DNA of 64,000 nucleotides from Notospermus geniculatus (GCA_002633025.1 NMRB01000010.1:6788-70787), one strand, 5' to 3'. Positions 9,046 to 21,348 are shown, numbered from the stretch's first letter. A program made the numbers and translations. The notes: generated from the sequence alone by a model not told the origin.

Positions 9046-10200
9046 CCTTTAAGCTGTGCCATATAGTAGCTGCAAGCAGTTCAATGCTGCTGAGCTGTTC
9101 ACTGTCCAGAAGTCAAATCTTTTATGATCAAGTGGGAGGCTTGATCTCTCCAGCTCTGAGTGAGGCGTTACTGTAGTTGGAAAAACCTGCACACTGATTT
9201 TAATGGATTCTGGACACTGGACAATTGTTTTGTATCACTGGATTGCACCTTGTGGAATCATAACGTAACCCATGAATCTCTCAGTCTCAGTAGGCCTCTC
9301 AATTACTGATTTGGCAAAATGTCAAGCACTTAGTTATCAATCAACAGAAAAGACGAGTATTTTGGAAGAAATAGACAACAGGTAATTAGGAACGTCAGGG
9401 CTTACTTTTCTATTTGCAAAGAAACTGGAACTGTGGTGGCTTCCTGCCTGTGAAAGATCGTGACTTACATGAGTGTACCATACTTCTTAAGCTGGTGACA
9501 GACTGGCGACGCGTCGTGCAGGCGTTCCGCGAATCAGATTCTTTGGTAGGTGTTTCAGTCCGTGTTACCGCCTCCCTGATTGGTTGAACGTTTTCCCCGA
9601 CGTGTTGCTTACGCGTCATTCTGTCACCGCCTTTAGCTACATCTTTGTGTACTGTGATACAACAGCAAGACCAAAATGTTTAGTGTAAGACGGGAGGTCA
9701 AGCTACAAGTAAACGTCATGTGGCAGTTTTGATGTCCAGCGTCTAATTAAATGCACTGACAGACTCAAAACGTACGTGCGCATGTACCTTTGCCTCATCG
9801 CTGGGTTGCAATCGTACTCATGCCAATCAACCTGCCACTCCACCGCTAACGAAGTTAATATTTCACTGTGAGCAACACGGATAATCGGCGTAATCTTGGA
9901 CCTCGAGGTGAGCTCATCCAATTAGGCGCACGACGGAACGCATGTTTTATGCATGTTGTGTTGGAATGACTCAGGATGCATCAAAAGAGTTGGAAGTGAT
10001 ACTTTGTCAAGGATGTTGGCGCATTAAGTTAAAGCCATGAGAAAACGATGTTTGAATGTGCTGAGCTGACGTTTAAGAATAATGTATTAAGTTGCTTATT
10101 GAAGTAGTGCGGTTTTCAAATAATTGTGCCCTTGAAAATCTGCAGTGACGTGGAGTGACTATCGTGTTGCAGTGTTTTGAAATCTGAATATTTGCCATAC
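9046..10200. other. Unannotated DNA
   Basis: Only short, overlapping frames on both strands are present. No inverted repeat or promoter-like cluster was recognised. Confidence 0.3.
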
Positions 10201-10500
10201 TCACACTATACAAACAAGTCCGGACTTCTCCTGCTAACACTATAAAACAGCGGGCATAATGAAGCCTGATGGGTCTACAAAGTCCCGACTTCGTAAGGCC
10301 GGATGACATGAGTGGGTCTACAAGTCCAGACTTGACCAGGGCTTCAACTTCAGGTGTAAGCACAATTATCTTAGTTCTAGACCCGGCGACAGATGGCGTT
10401 GCGATAATTACATGTGTTATTACATTGAGTTACCCGCGGACTTCAGATGAGCCAGGACCTGAAAAAAACCGGACTTCTCTTTGTAGTGTAAGTGCAGCTT
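10201..10500 (+). repeat. Probable decayed element related to 7477-8241
   Basis: Repeated GGGTCTACAAAGTCC / GGGTCTACAAGTCC words, CCGGACTTCTC twice, CAGGGCTTC and CCTGAAAAAAACC recall the word set of the element at 7.5-8.2 kb. The borders are not clear. Confidence 0.3.
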
Positions 10501-10796
10501 ATGATGTCAGGTTCAGGCTTTGCTTATAATACTTATACGCTATTTACAAATCCTCACATCACTTAATTTATTGATGTACAATTGGAAATGAGACATGACA
10601 TATGCCTCTCTCTATGGATTTAGTCAACCACTCTTTTTCATGTCGAGATTGGGTATGTTTGTTGTGGGCTGTCACTACTGGAATACTATATGGCATTATG
10701 ACACTCATTCTACGGCTCTTACTCAGCAGTAACTTTCTATCCATTGACGAAGTCGTCAATCAACCGGGTCATTCAGTTGAACTGCCACAATGGCTG

Positions 10797-11436
10797 TTCT
10801 CTCTGTGAGGGGAACTTTCTTTTCGATGACCTGCACTGCTGTCCATCAAGATGGTGGCTATGGTCGCCATCTTAAAATCATTTCCGTCAATTAACTTGAG
10901 AATGCCTTCAGTGCAGATCAACCTGAAATTTTTTGTGAGGATTTGTCTCTATGAGGGGAATGTCCCTTTTGATGAACAGCACTGCTGCCCATCCAAGATG
11001 GCCGCAGTGGTGGCCATCTTCAATTCCGTTTTCACCAGTTAACTTGACAAATGCTTTGAGCGATCAACCTGAAATGTTTGGTGAGGGTTTGTTCCTATGT
11101 GGGGAAGGTTTCTTTTGATGGCAAGCTCTGCCACACATCAAAGATGGTGGCCATCTTGAATTCAATTTCCAACAGATATCTTGAGAACCCTTTTTGAGCG
11201 ATTGCCCAGAAAATTTTTAGGCTAATATTCATCGCAATGAAGAGAAAGGCTCCTTTTGATGATCAGGACCACAGCGCATCCAAGATGGTGGCTGTGGCAG
11301 CCGTCTTGAATTCAGTGTCTGTCAATCAGTTATCCTGAGAACGCTTTGAGCGATGAACCTGAAATTTTATGTGAATGTTTGTTTCTTTGAGGGAAGGTTC
11401 TTTTTAATGACCAGCACCACTGCTTCCCCAAATGTA
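10797..11436 (+). repeat. Tandem array, unit about 145 bp, with YY1-like inverted motifs
   Basis: Four to five units follow each other. The marker CAAGATGG(T/C)(G/C)GC recurs at about 10848, 10994, 11139 and 11280. Each unit contains AAGATGG...CCATCTT as a near-palindrome, then a TTTC(C/A)GTCAAT-like and AACTTGAGAA stretch, then GATCAACCTGAAATTTT, TTGT(C/T)TCTATGAGGGGAA and CTTTTGATGA. AAGATGGCGGC is the known YY1 consensus. Most copies deviate by one base. Single related units lie at 13.9-14.1 kb (reverse) and about 14.79-14.83 kb. Confidence 0.8.
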
Positions 11437-11696
11437 CCATCCAGGCCACGCCCAAAATACAGGGTCTTTGCCAGAAATTTTTTTGAGGGTACTAATTTCT
11501 TCAAAATCAGCAAAAACCCCATGAAATTAAAGAAAATGGCCCTTTTCTGTTCCTTTGAGGGTACTAGTATAGTACCCTTAGTACCCTACTCTGGCGGAAA
11601 CACTGACAACATGCCAGTTGGGGGCATATGCCATGCTCTGTGTTGCGATTGTGCTCAGTTGCTGTTGACCTATGGTCATAAAGCGGGTGATCCACT
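11437..11696 (+). other. Unannotated DNA with GAGGGTACTA words
   Basis: TTTGAGGGTACTA occurs twice (near 11482 and 11562), and the second is followed by GTACCCT words. It may be a fragment of another repeat. There is no gene evidence. Confidence 0.3.
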
Positions 11697-11815
11697 GTTG
11701 CGATTTTAGCTGGAGACGGGGTTGCGTTCCATTGCGATTACCTTATAAGGACTTCCGATTGCCATATAAGGTAACCGCAAGGGAACGCAACCCCGTCTCA
11801 AGCTAAAATCGCAAC
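11697..11815. mobile_element. Foldback MITE, 119 bp
   Basis: The left arm begins GTTGCGATTTTAGCT and continues GACGGGGTTGCGTTCC. The right arm ends with the exact inverse AGCTAAAATCGCAAC. The interior holds a second pair CCTTATAAGG / CCATATAAGG. It is non-coding and would fold into one long hairpin. Confidence 0.8.
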
Positions 11816-12084
11816 TTTCATATTCATTGCACCAGATGGCAGTGTCTACATCCACAGTATTTTTTCTGCTGTTGCTTTTACTTTTTTGTGGTCAATATTT
11901 TGTTCTAGTCTTTGCAGTGCTTTGGAATGATTTCCTTTGCAATTTATTATACACGCAAGTTTTTGGTATTCTCTCCTTTTTTAGGCATGAAAGATTACTT
12001 CTAGAATAAAAGCAGTTTGACCAACACTTCCACAGCCTTTGCACTACGTGTTGTGCCACTCTCATGTAGACTACACTCCCTTAC

Positions 12085-12215
12085 ACTTCTGGGATCTCGA
12101 CTAGAAAGTGCATGAGGAAGACCCCGGTTGGGGTCGAAAATTTGCAGAATTCGGAGACGGCTTATGTTTTCTATCATTTTGTGTGTCGTTTTTTGTGCTC
12201 TATGTGGGATACCCA
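12085..12215 (+). repeat. Hairpin-bearing dispersed repeat, copy 2
   Basis: This copy runs from CACTTCTGGGATCTCGACTA through AGAAAGTGC, the GACCCC-GGTT-GGGGTC hairpin and AATTCGGAGACGG to ATCATTTTGTGTGTCG. It is longer at the 5' side than copies 1 and 4 and matches the arms of the inverted dimer at 58 kb. The conserved CTGAGGA box is changed to ATGAGGA. Confidence 0.75.
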
Positions 12216-13085
12216 TAGACTAAGTAGCCTTTCACAACAAACCTGACGTAATTATATAAACCAAAAAGATTTTCAATTTTTTCCTTAAGTAGGCTAATTG
12301 TACTGTTAAATCTGCTGTTTTACCATTTTCCCCACCTATACAACCTACTAAGAACCATTTGGTTTAGTTTTCACTGAAAAAATATTGAATTATTTCAGAA
12401 AATCGTAATAAGCTTCAGAGCCCACGCTATCCGCTGGCGAGAAAAAAATCATTGTTCCATCAAAATGATGCAATATGTGACATGATCATTAGTAAACGTT
12501 TTGCTAATGAACCAACATAATTACGCCTTAATTGTCTTGTTACATATTGTAATTACAAAAGAATGAGGAAGTAAAGCATGGACTGATGCTGTGGCATTTA
12601 ATATTTTTGTGTCTTATCATCATGTTGATGTTACCTAATTCAGGGTCATTGTTGCGGTGTCCTAAGTTGATTACTTTTTAATTTCCACAGACACTGCCTT
12701 TGTTCTGATGCAGCACTGTGAGCCACCTTTACCTCAACTGTAAGAAAATGCACGTTATTGGAATATGATATTGGATATTCACATAACAACGCTATGCATT
12801 GAGTAACTGTCGTTGATTTTCTCTGGTATTTCTGACTCTTTTTTATTAAAACTAAGGAATATTGGTATCAAATCTGATGTCCGCAAAGCAATCTGAACAG
12901 ATCATAACTGATAAGCAGCCCTAATCCCAACTTACTTTCAATTTTAAGTGGTTACGAATTTGATGACATCTTCATCAGAATATAGCTTTGTATTGCTAGT
13001 GGAGAGTGGCGTCATCCCTACCCCTTTGATGCTCCTCTACATTTTGGTAATTCATCCTCCGCTCATCCTGTTTCGCTTGTACCCT
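12216..13085. other. Unannotated AT-rich DNA
   Basis: No frame above 60 codons or inverted repeat was recognised. It is ordinary AT-rich intergenic or intronic sequence. Confidence 0.35.
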
Positions 13086-13310
13086 TAAGCCCCGTCACAT
13101 ATCCACCGGGCCCCGTACGATTTTCCCCACCCAGCGGCTTGCCGTGGATTTTAGAGGCAGTACGGGTCCATTACAATTTTCATTTTCATTTTCATGTTCA
13201 TTTTCGTTTTCATTTTCATTTCTACGGTTTTCATTCCCCGGGGATCAGGGGTAATCTGCTTGTTTTTACTCGCCGTACGGGCCTCGGAATGGATATGTGA
13301 CGGGGCTTTA
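13086..13310. mobile_element. Inverted-repeat element with internal (CATTTT)n microsatellite
   Basis: TAAGCCCCGTCACATATCC at the left and GGATATGTGACGGGGCTTTA at the right are inverted termini. A second inner pair is GGGCCCCGTAC / GTACGGGCC. Between them lies a hexanucleotide (CATTTT)n run at about 13177-13222. The element is 225 bp and has no coding signal. Confidence 0.75.
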
Positions 13311-13904
13311 CAAGGGTAGCACTAAAACATTCTATGTTATCTACAAAATGTCCCTTCTTTAATTGAAAGTTTTGAAAAATGCTGTAAGGCTCAATGATAA
13401 AGTAACCAAACAAACAGTATACTTCATGTGGGTGGGTATACGATCCAGTCCCTCAATTGTATGAGAAAGGCCTTTGGCTACCTACCATGATCCAGGGGTC
13501 TCTCGACCTGATTGTCAATGGATACAATGACAAACAGATACATGCTTAACTATCTGTCAATAGCAGTTCATCAATTATTCACAGATATGTTCTACAGCAA
13601 TCATTTGAAATTTCAGATTTTTCCCAATCTAGTTGATGTTTTGTTAGTAGGCCTGCTGGTCAATGATATATATGTTTTCTATAATTCCAATACTGGTGTG
13701 AAATATCGGGGCAAGTTGGGAGCTATGGCATAAGACTGATCGAGTCAGTTGTGAATGGAGGAATCCTCATCATATAATGTAAACTGTTTGAGGTGCAAAC
13801 CACAATTTGAGCTTCTGCCACATTCCCCTAACCAAAGTATGATAATAGGTATAAAACAAGAGCAACGCAGAACGTGGCAAGTTGTTTGTTGGCATGGCCC
13901 AGAC
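13311..13904. other. Unannotated DNA
   Basis: A frame of 73 codons at 13512-13733 on + has no recognisable motif. No splice-bounded frame or repeat was recognised before the tandem-unit relative at 13.9 kb. Confidence 0.3.
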
Positions 13905-14100
13905 GGTGCACTTGGGGGAAACGTTGGTGCTGGTCGTTGCAAGGAGCCTCCCCTCGTGGATACAAACCCTCACGAAAAATTCAGGTTGATCGCTCGAAGC
14001 GTTTTCAAGATATTCGATTGAAACCGAATTCAAGATGGCCACCATAGCCGCCATCTTGGGCGGGCAGCGGTGCTGGTCATCGAAAGGGGGATGTTCATTT
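13905..14100 (-). repeat. Solitary reverse copy of the 145-bp tandem unit
   Basis: On the minus strand the order is a TGGCGGC motif with CCATCTTGAATTCGG, a TCGAATATCTTGAAAACGC-like stretch, GCGATCAACCTGAATTTTTC and TGAGGGTTTGTATCCACG, matching one unit of the array at 10797-11436. On + the motif reads CAAGATGGCCACC...GCCGCCATCTTG at about 14030-14058. Its presence outside the array shows that the unit is mobile or dispersed. Confidence 0.7.
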
Positions 14101-14451
14101 TAGGCATGTTATCCAGCTTTCGTTCAGTGAATGAAAGGCCCCATTTTTGCCAGTTCCCTCAACAATATTCTACCCATCAGTGTTTGAAAAATTATCTCAA
14201 GCATAAATTTGTGATGCCATCTGGTTTGCCAGGCCATAAAGTTTGTAACTGTTCTGATTGCATACTGATACCCAGCTTGAAAAATTATGGCTGTGTGCAA
14301 ATCGTCAAGGCAAAATAATCATTTGCTTCAAATAACTACGTAGTGAAGTAATTTCTATGGTGTAGGCAATTCATTGTGATACAATGTTGATGTAAGTGTT
14401 ATAATGTTATAATTTTTGCCTGGTATGATGTTTCCCTGGAACAACAGCTTC

Positions 14452-14610
14452 AAAATGAAATGGTCCGTGGACCATGTGCTCACCTGGGTGAATGTACAAG
14501 AAGAACGAACAAAAAGTGTCAAGTCAATATGATATTCACTTGACACTTTTTGTTCGTTCTTCTTGTACATTCACCCAGGTGAGCACATGGTCCACGGACC
14601 ATTTCATTTT
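14452..14610. mobile_element. Near-perfect 159-bp palindrome from AGGTGAGC-family ends
   Basis: Two 73-bp arms (14452-14524 and 14538-14610) are exact inverse copies. They consist of the terminal segment of the AGGTGAGC family (ATGAAATGGTCC, GTGGACCATGTGCTCACC, TGGGTGAATGTAC, AAGAAGAACGAACAAAAAGT). The family's interior is missing, so two 3' ends face each other around 13 bp. Confidence 0.85.
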
Positions 14611-15270
14611 TTTAAGCTGTAATCTGAGGTGGTTCTGATGTCTGTCCTTTATTAAATCTGTGTCTGCTCCTTTGATTCCTCAGATGGCCGATTTCTTGAA
14701 GATTTATTGTGTTTGACATCGCCTGAAAAATGTTTAGGCCTATTGTATACTGGGTTTGGCCAAAAATAGATATTTATGGTTTGGCCCATATCCAACATGG
14801 CCGTCATGGCAGCCATCTTGAGAGAGGATTTCCATTCCAGAAGGCTTTCTTTTTTTCTTACGCACATGATGGTTGTATCAATGAATCAAAACATGCAAAT
14901 AAAACGAGTTCATCTTCAACTGACACATTTGAAAAAAAAAACCTCCTCAGCTGTCATGTTTTCCTGTGAAGTACTTAGCAGCAATTAAAGAATCCATCTC
15001 ATTTAGAGTGGTGAGAGACATTAGTAACCTGGGGAAGCTTCCTGTCATTTCTCAGTGCTTCTGATATACCATTGATGAAACCTTCACTCATTAAGGACTT
15101 CTCTGGGTTGCAAAAGAGAACACATTGACACATCAATGTTTGGTAGTATGATATGGTCAGAAATTCATTGTCCTCGAACTTTGTTTCTGTGTCATATTTT
15201 TGTTTATTTTGCAGTAGTTTGCATAGTTTTTATTGTCTGTTGTACGAAGTAAGGTGTTATTGTATTCCAT
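14611..15270. other. Unannotated DNA with one fragment of the 145-bp unit
   Basis: CCAACATGGCCGTCATGG and CAGCCATCTTGAGA (about 14793-14822) match the motif part of the tandem unit. The rest shows only short frames (14730-14969 on +) without recognisable features. Confidence 0.35.
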
Positions 15271-15545
15271 CAATACACCGATTTCACAACTCGCAGCGAT
15301 CACAGCGCCCCTAGTAGCAGTATGTAACGGCCATTTCCAGTTTACCTCGCCTCCAGGTGTAATTCCTAGGAGCGAGGTTGATTTTCAAGCTCACCACCAG
15401 GGGGAGGTAAATATTTCCTAGATCGAGGTTACCTCACTCCTGGTGGTGAGGTTAAAAACTAACCTCGCGCCTAGGAATTACACCGGAAATGGCTGGCCAA
15501 AGTAGGGGCGCTGTGATCGCTTTGAGTTGTGAAATCGGTGTATTG
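15271..15545. mobile_element. Inverted-repeat element with nested palindromes
   Basis: The ends CAATACACCGATTTCACAAC and the inverse lie at 15271 and 15545. A second inverted pair is AGCGATCACAGCGCCCCTA. Inner pairs are GGTGTAATTCCTAGG and CTCACCACCAGG/CCTGGTGGTGAG. The arms are interrupted by small indels: the left arm carries extra bases (TTTACCTCGCCTCCA) near 15342. It is 275 bp and non-coding. Confidence 0.8.
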
Positions 15546-16554
15546 TAAGACCAGGTAATTGCCATCCGTGCAGTTCTTTATCGTTCTTACTATTTATTTA
15601 CTATCATATTCCCTCTGGACACTAACTCTAAAATCACTCACGACCCAACTTTTCTATGTCCTTCGCCTCTGATCTCTAACCCTATGCCACAAAAACGAGG
15701 GTTAAAATGGAACATTTAGAAATAACGCGTTGCCGTACCAAGGGACAGCGAGATGACTTTTGCATGGATGAAATTTGACAGCTACCATGAAGTTGAATAC
15801 CCACATGACCATATGACCGAGGATATATGTTCAGAAAACCTTTTTTTGGCCATATTGATTTGCTTTGTGAGATGTCCGAAAACTATCCATCGGATTATTT
15901 CCAGCTTTTCAGCTTATATTTATTAGATATCATATATTTAATGGGGGATTAGGTTTGTTGTGCAGCCTCTGCTGAATAAGGGTGATGTAAGATTAGGGAA
16001 TTATTCAGAAACTTGAGACCAGAAGTAGCCAGTACTCCTGGAACCTTCTATCAACCCTTTCTGGTCTGTCACTTTGCGAAATTCAGCAGATCCATTAGGT
16101 ATGACATGTCTTGCAAATGCACGGCCTTAGGAACTTCAAATTTGTCTGGACAGTGGCTGCGAATGCAAAACCTAGTCCGACTTTTCATACTTTCTGCTTA
16201 CCAGGGGGCATTGACATCTGTCAGTACATTATTTATCCCTTCTAGTTGTACTTGGAGCTATATCTAGCTAGTCAGAGTCAGTGTCATGGACATCTTAGAA
16301 TATATATAATCATCTGTCCTCGCCTCCTATCCCGATATTAGTACCCATTACACCTGCTTCCCTAGGGAGGAGAAAAGACTTCATGTCATGCAACAAGCTG
16401 TCTCTCATTCCCTCCTTATAATCAGTGGACATGGCTTGTCACTTGCATCAGTCGACTATTTAACTGTATCATCCACGACATGCAAGCATATAGGGTGTTA
16501 CAGAAATAATGCGACATCAACATTTCATTTCTTTATATACACTATATCATGTTT
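15546..16554. other. Unannotated DNA
   Basis: Short frames only (for example 16013-16267 on +). No domain-like motif or repeat was recognised. Confidence 0.3.
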
Positions 16555-16555
16555 A

Positions 16556-17070
16556 ATGAAATGGTCCATGGACCATGTGCTCACCTGGGTGAATGTACCA
16601 GAAGAACAAATGACAAATGTTCAATCGAAATGTTCCCGGGCAAGCCTTGAGTTCCAGGTACCCAGACACCTGATCACACCAAGTCAGAAGATATTAGGTC
16701 AAATAGCCACGAAACATGCGACCAAATGACAGAATGTTGAATTTGACCTCTGTGACCTTGAAAAGTAGGTCAAATCAAAACCCGTTATATATGTTATGTA
16801 TCCTCATTAGATACACCTATGATAAAAATTTGGAGATGATCCAGTCATTAACTCAGGACTTTTTGAATTTTTGGTTTCAGCCACCTGGTGGCCAAGTCAA
16901 GAATCGATTCGGACCGAAACTTGTTGTCATAGGTCATATGACCTAGGGGTAAATATGTACCAAGGTTCAGATCAATAGCTCCAGCGGTTACAAAACGTGC
17001 CCTGCTAACGGACGACAACGACGGACGACGGGCGCTGCACCATCGTAAGAGCTCACCACAGGGGCGCTAA
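16556..17070 (-). mobile_element. AGGTGAGC-family element, near full length, reverse
   Basis: It starts AATGAAATGGTCCATGGACC and ends GAGCTCACCACAGGGGCGC, the inverse of the element at 36995-37526. The interior holds CTTGAGTTCCAGGTACCC, GACCTCTGTGACCTTG, CACCTGGTGGCCAAG and a CGACGACGGACGACG-type tract close to the end. Stops fill all frames, so it is non-autonomous. Confidence 0.8.
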
Positions 17071-17072
17071 AA

Positions 17073-20000
17073 ATGAATATATTGGGCGTTTTATCATGTT
17101 CGTTTTGTATATTGGTGATGGTTTTGAACATTGAGAGAGATAGTGTAGTCGAAATATATGATCATGAAAGGTACCTACATGTACATATGAATAAAACATA
17201 TAAATTTTGACCACTACCAATGAAATAATACATGGTAGAAATATTTCATGATAGTCTACAAATAGTTATTTTATGATAGCCGATCTGCATGACAATAAAA
17301 AAGTGTGAAACATTCCTACATAGCCTCATTAGCCATTGACCTTGATTCATAGTTGAATGGTTCAATTAAGAGTAGTCATCCACATTTGTTGATATACAAT
17401 GCCATCATCGTTTTAATCTTTTGATGAATTCTACTCTGTAATATAGTATAAAGTTCTTTGAGCATCATTTGACAATAGTGGTGTTTACTTCACCAATTGT
17501 GATCTACCTGAAATCAAAGTTGGTTTAGAAACAATAAAAAATGACCCCGAGGCATGGGAGGGAACAAGGGGTATTTGTTGCTTTGAAGTTGATTACCTTG
17601 GCAAATTAACGTAACCTACTTCACACGTGTAACTCAATTCGGACAACTTTAGTGGGCACACCTATTGGATGACATTACAAGATGAATTATATTCATTGCC
17701 CTGGCATGGCTGGCATGGCCAAGCAGATATTATCTTAAAATAGTTAAATGCTGTCTTGTAGTCTAGAGTTTTTGTGTCTAAAGAGATATAATCACGATAG
17801 GTGTGCCAAAGTAAAATACCAGTGGCAAGAGTAGGTTTCTTATGTAGCTTGTAATTGACCAGGCAATGCACATAATTGAAGGTAAATGTACTGGTTATTT
17901 ATGGGTGTCATGAACATTGATTTGATATTCCTTGATCTTGAAGGAATGCTTGTGTGACGCAAGACCATATCAATCACCTTCGATGGTATCGTGTATATTT
18001 TCCGATTCAGAATATGCATGTTCCTGTGAAGCAGACTGGGTGGGGGTGGGGTGGGTGCTCATATAAATGTTTTGGGGTCAGTCTTGGGTGACTCTATAGT
18101 TATGATACCATTCATCTTGAATTGGTTCCTTACATCACATCTGCAAATCTTGCCCATATTGTAAAAGGAAATTGGAGATTTGTTGGCCAATGTTTGCTGC
18201 GTACTATATTCATTGGAGCTTCTTTTCAAACAGTTGGTATGAATGGTGAGGATATCTAAAGTATATTGACTTTCCCTAACTCAGACGGCTGAGGAAAAAG
18301 TTATCCTACTCTACCTGTCAGCAACTCAATGCGCTCACTGTACTTCAGCTGTTGTCGAGTGAGTGAGGTGTAAAAAATGAACAGTATGGTCAATGATCTT
18401 GATATTGGTGTTGTTAATGTGGCTTCCTTCAACTTGTGTTCTTGATACACTTCAGTGTATTGGTCCAAAAGTGAAAGCTAGTTTTGTCATTCACTTCCGT
18501 CAATGTGTTGCTACTAACAAAACACTTAGGGATGCGTAGTGTAAAAAAACATTGGGAAACAATGGTGGCTCAGTTATGGATTAGATTTGTTCTGTAATTG
18601 AGAGGATGAATCGCTATTGCTGAGCGCATTTTCTCCAGGGGCTCCTGTCCCCTACTACATTACAAGGAATTTACGCATTATTCTGGTGAAGCTCGCAATA
18701 ACATCAATGCTATGTTCACATTCTTTCTGTGTTTTTATAAAAATGTCAGTTGAAGTTGTTTTTTAATACTTGTCGGATTACAACTTTTCACACTCTTTTC
18801 TGCTGGAATTATTTCACCTTTGCATATGCTGTAGTTGTAAATGGTTGCATACCATGTATCTTACAACCGTAACTGTAATATACACATGTTGTGTAAAATT
18901 TTCTAAAAGATATTGAAGCCTTTTTTAGGATCACTTTAAAATATGAATGTTTCCAAGATAAATATATTATTTGGCTTCTTTTTTCACCAGTAGAATGCTG
19001 CTTCTCTTCAAAAAGTGTCAACTTTTGCCAGCATGACAATGTTACATTACAATAATGGCCATCATTTTGCACATTTTTGCAACAAAGGCTCTTGAAGAGG
19101 ATGAATCTATACACTTATTAAAGTTTCATGATAATCTTTCCGTTTTCCATTGACACAATGTATCACACTGACAAGGGTCACATTGAAAGGGTAAGGGATG
19201 TTATTTTAGATTATGCAGTGCCCATTGTCATTTGGCGTACATAGATGAATGGCCAAGGGGCCAAAAGGTTGTCACCAGCCTGGCCAGGTGTGGTCAGGAT
19301 AGCGTGAGGACAGCGTGCTCCACACGTACGACCTCTCCTAAGGGCATCAAATAAACCCTTGGAAAATAGAATTATTAATTTTTTTGCCAGAAGGGCCACG
19401 GATTATGCAATAATGATCTGTGTTATCTCATCAAGGGGCAAAGGAAGGTCAGCAGATTATGCTGGCTTGGAAAATCTCAGTAGATTTTCCAGCCAGTTGG
19501 ATGGAGTAATATTTCAATAACCAACGGACATTTGGATTCATATGGTGAATAAATTAGTGCTTTAAAATCGCAGAAGTGTATTGTATTACATCAAGATATT
19601 TAATCTTTAAATTGTTGGTATTTGTTTTCCTCTCAAATGACTGGTTTTGGTTGCAGTTCCACCCTGAATTTCTTTCAGTCAATGGAAAAGAGATGGCTCT
19701 CTAACACTGTCCTGGTGCACTGCGCTGAGCTATAATGCCGGTAGTACTCGTCAGTGATCAAACTTCAGGATTCGAGGAATGGACACTTCTTAGTAGACAA
19801 GTATTAACTGGCTCATAAATTCAGTGTACAAAATTGGAAAAAATAGATGCAATAAATTCGAATACGAGCTATGGATTCAATGACATTTTTAGGCTTGTGT
19901 TGATCATCCGGCCGGCGTGTAAATGCAGAAGGTGATTCAATTATTCTTTTTACCGCTTAACTGACAAATTCTGCAGTTTCCCATACATGATTCTGCAGGA

Positions 20001-21348
20001 GTTACAATCTGTCAACAAATCTCTTGGAAATCTATATTGATATGAAGATACATGTAACTTGCATCAAATTTATTACCTGCTTTCTAGTGATTTGAGATGA
20101 GAAGTCTGCCTTACTTAAGAAAGTTAAGTCAAATAAGCAACTGATCTTAAAATATCAGCTGGCCAGCCACAAATAAACGATCATTCTCATCAAAATACAA
20201 GAGAAAACCCGTCAAATCCGTCCATCAATATTTTGTCATATTATCAAATCCACCAATATTACGTTAAAACATAAAACCTGAAATTGCATGTGTTCCATTC
20301 AGTGCTGAGGTTATTAAATGGCAAGCGAAGCCTTTGCTGTTTTTCAGCCTTAACCTGATCCAACTGATAATGCTGTGCAGCATTCCCTGCTTTGGCTATT
20401 CATTATTTTCTCGAACACGCTCCAAGTTATCAGTTGATATTCCACACCAGAATTTTAAACTTATCTAGTTAAATTTCTTTTAAAATGTGTCTCAACTCAT
20501 CATTGCGTGGATTGACATTCTTGCTCTTGCAAATGCATTCCTGCATGCAAGGATTGCAAGAAGCGATTTTGAGTAAGATTTAGTTCCTCTGGAGTCACTT
20601 GCTGTCATTTTAAGTCAATCGCTGACTTTGTTATTGGTGTCTAGTTTGACCTGCTTTGGTACATACTTTCTGAAAATGAACCAACCGCATCCCAATGGCA
20701 GGCTTTGGAGTATGGATCAGTGTTCGTGTCTGGTGGATGATGGCAAGGGAAATATTCCCTTATCCCCGCCGCCAAATCACCAAGACAGTCCAAATTTTTG
20801 CATTCTGGAGGTGGTTGTTTGTGTAGAGTCAAAATTGTTAAGAATGGAAACCATCCACAGCAGGAATACTGATCACCCTAAAACTTTTTCTTATAGTTAT
20901 TTTTTTCTCAAACTTCCTACATAGTTTCCTCCCAAGATGATAGCCTTTTCTTTTCACCCGATCGAAATTTTTTACCACGTTGTTACAGACCACCAGCAGA
21001 ATACTTCATCCATCTAACTCTGCCGTGGAATTCCACTCGCAATCCCACTTAGATTAGGTTACTATTCCTTGGGGAAAATCGTTTAGAACACCCGATGCTT
21101 CTATTATGTTCTCCTTGAAAGAAGCACATTATATAACCTTCGGGGTAGGGAGAGCATGGAAAAAATTCTTCACATCGATTTTTTTGTAGAGTTTGATCCA
21201 AGTCAGATTTAAAAAAAGCTTTCAGAGTGTTATTGACCTCCGTTACTGAGATCCAGCCCACATTATGGAAGACTGCAAGGAAATCGATGAGATTTTTCCC
21301 ACCACCTTTTTAGAAAATTGCATCACACATAATGGGAATGAAATACAA
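17073..21348. other. Long unannotated stretch before the first gap
   Basis: About 4.3 kb of AT-rich sequence with no frame above about 100 codons, no SINE head and no long inverted repeat. A short hairpin CTGGCTTGGAAAATCT / AGATTTTCCAGCCAG lies at about 19461-19495. The frame at 18809-19114 on minus (101 codons) has no recognisable motif. The most likely reading is intron or intergenic DNA. Confidence 0.35.

Noticed and set aside
10797-11436. CRISPR-like array
   Set aside because: The units are contiguous, diverged and about 145 bp long, with no short identical repeats separated by unique spacers and no cas genes.
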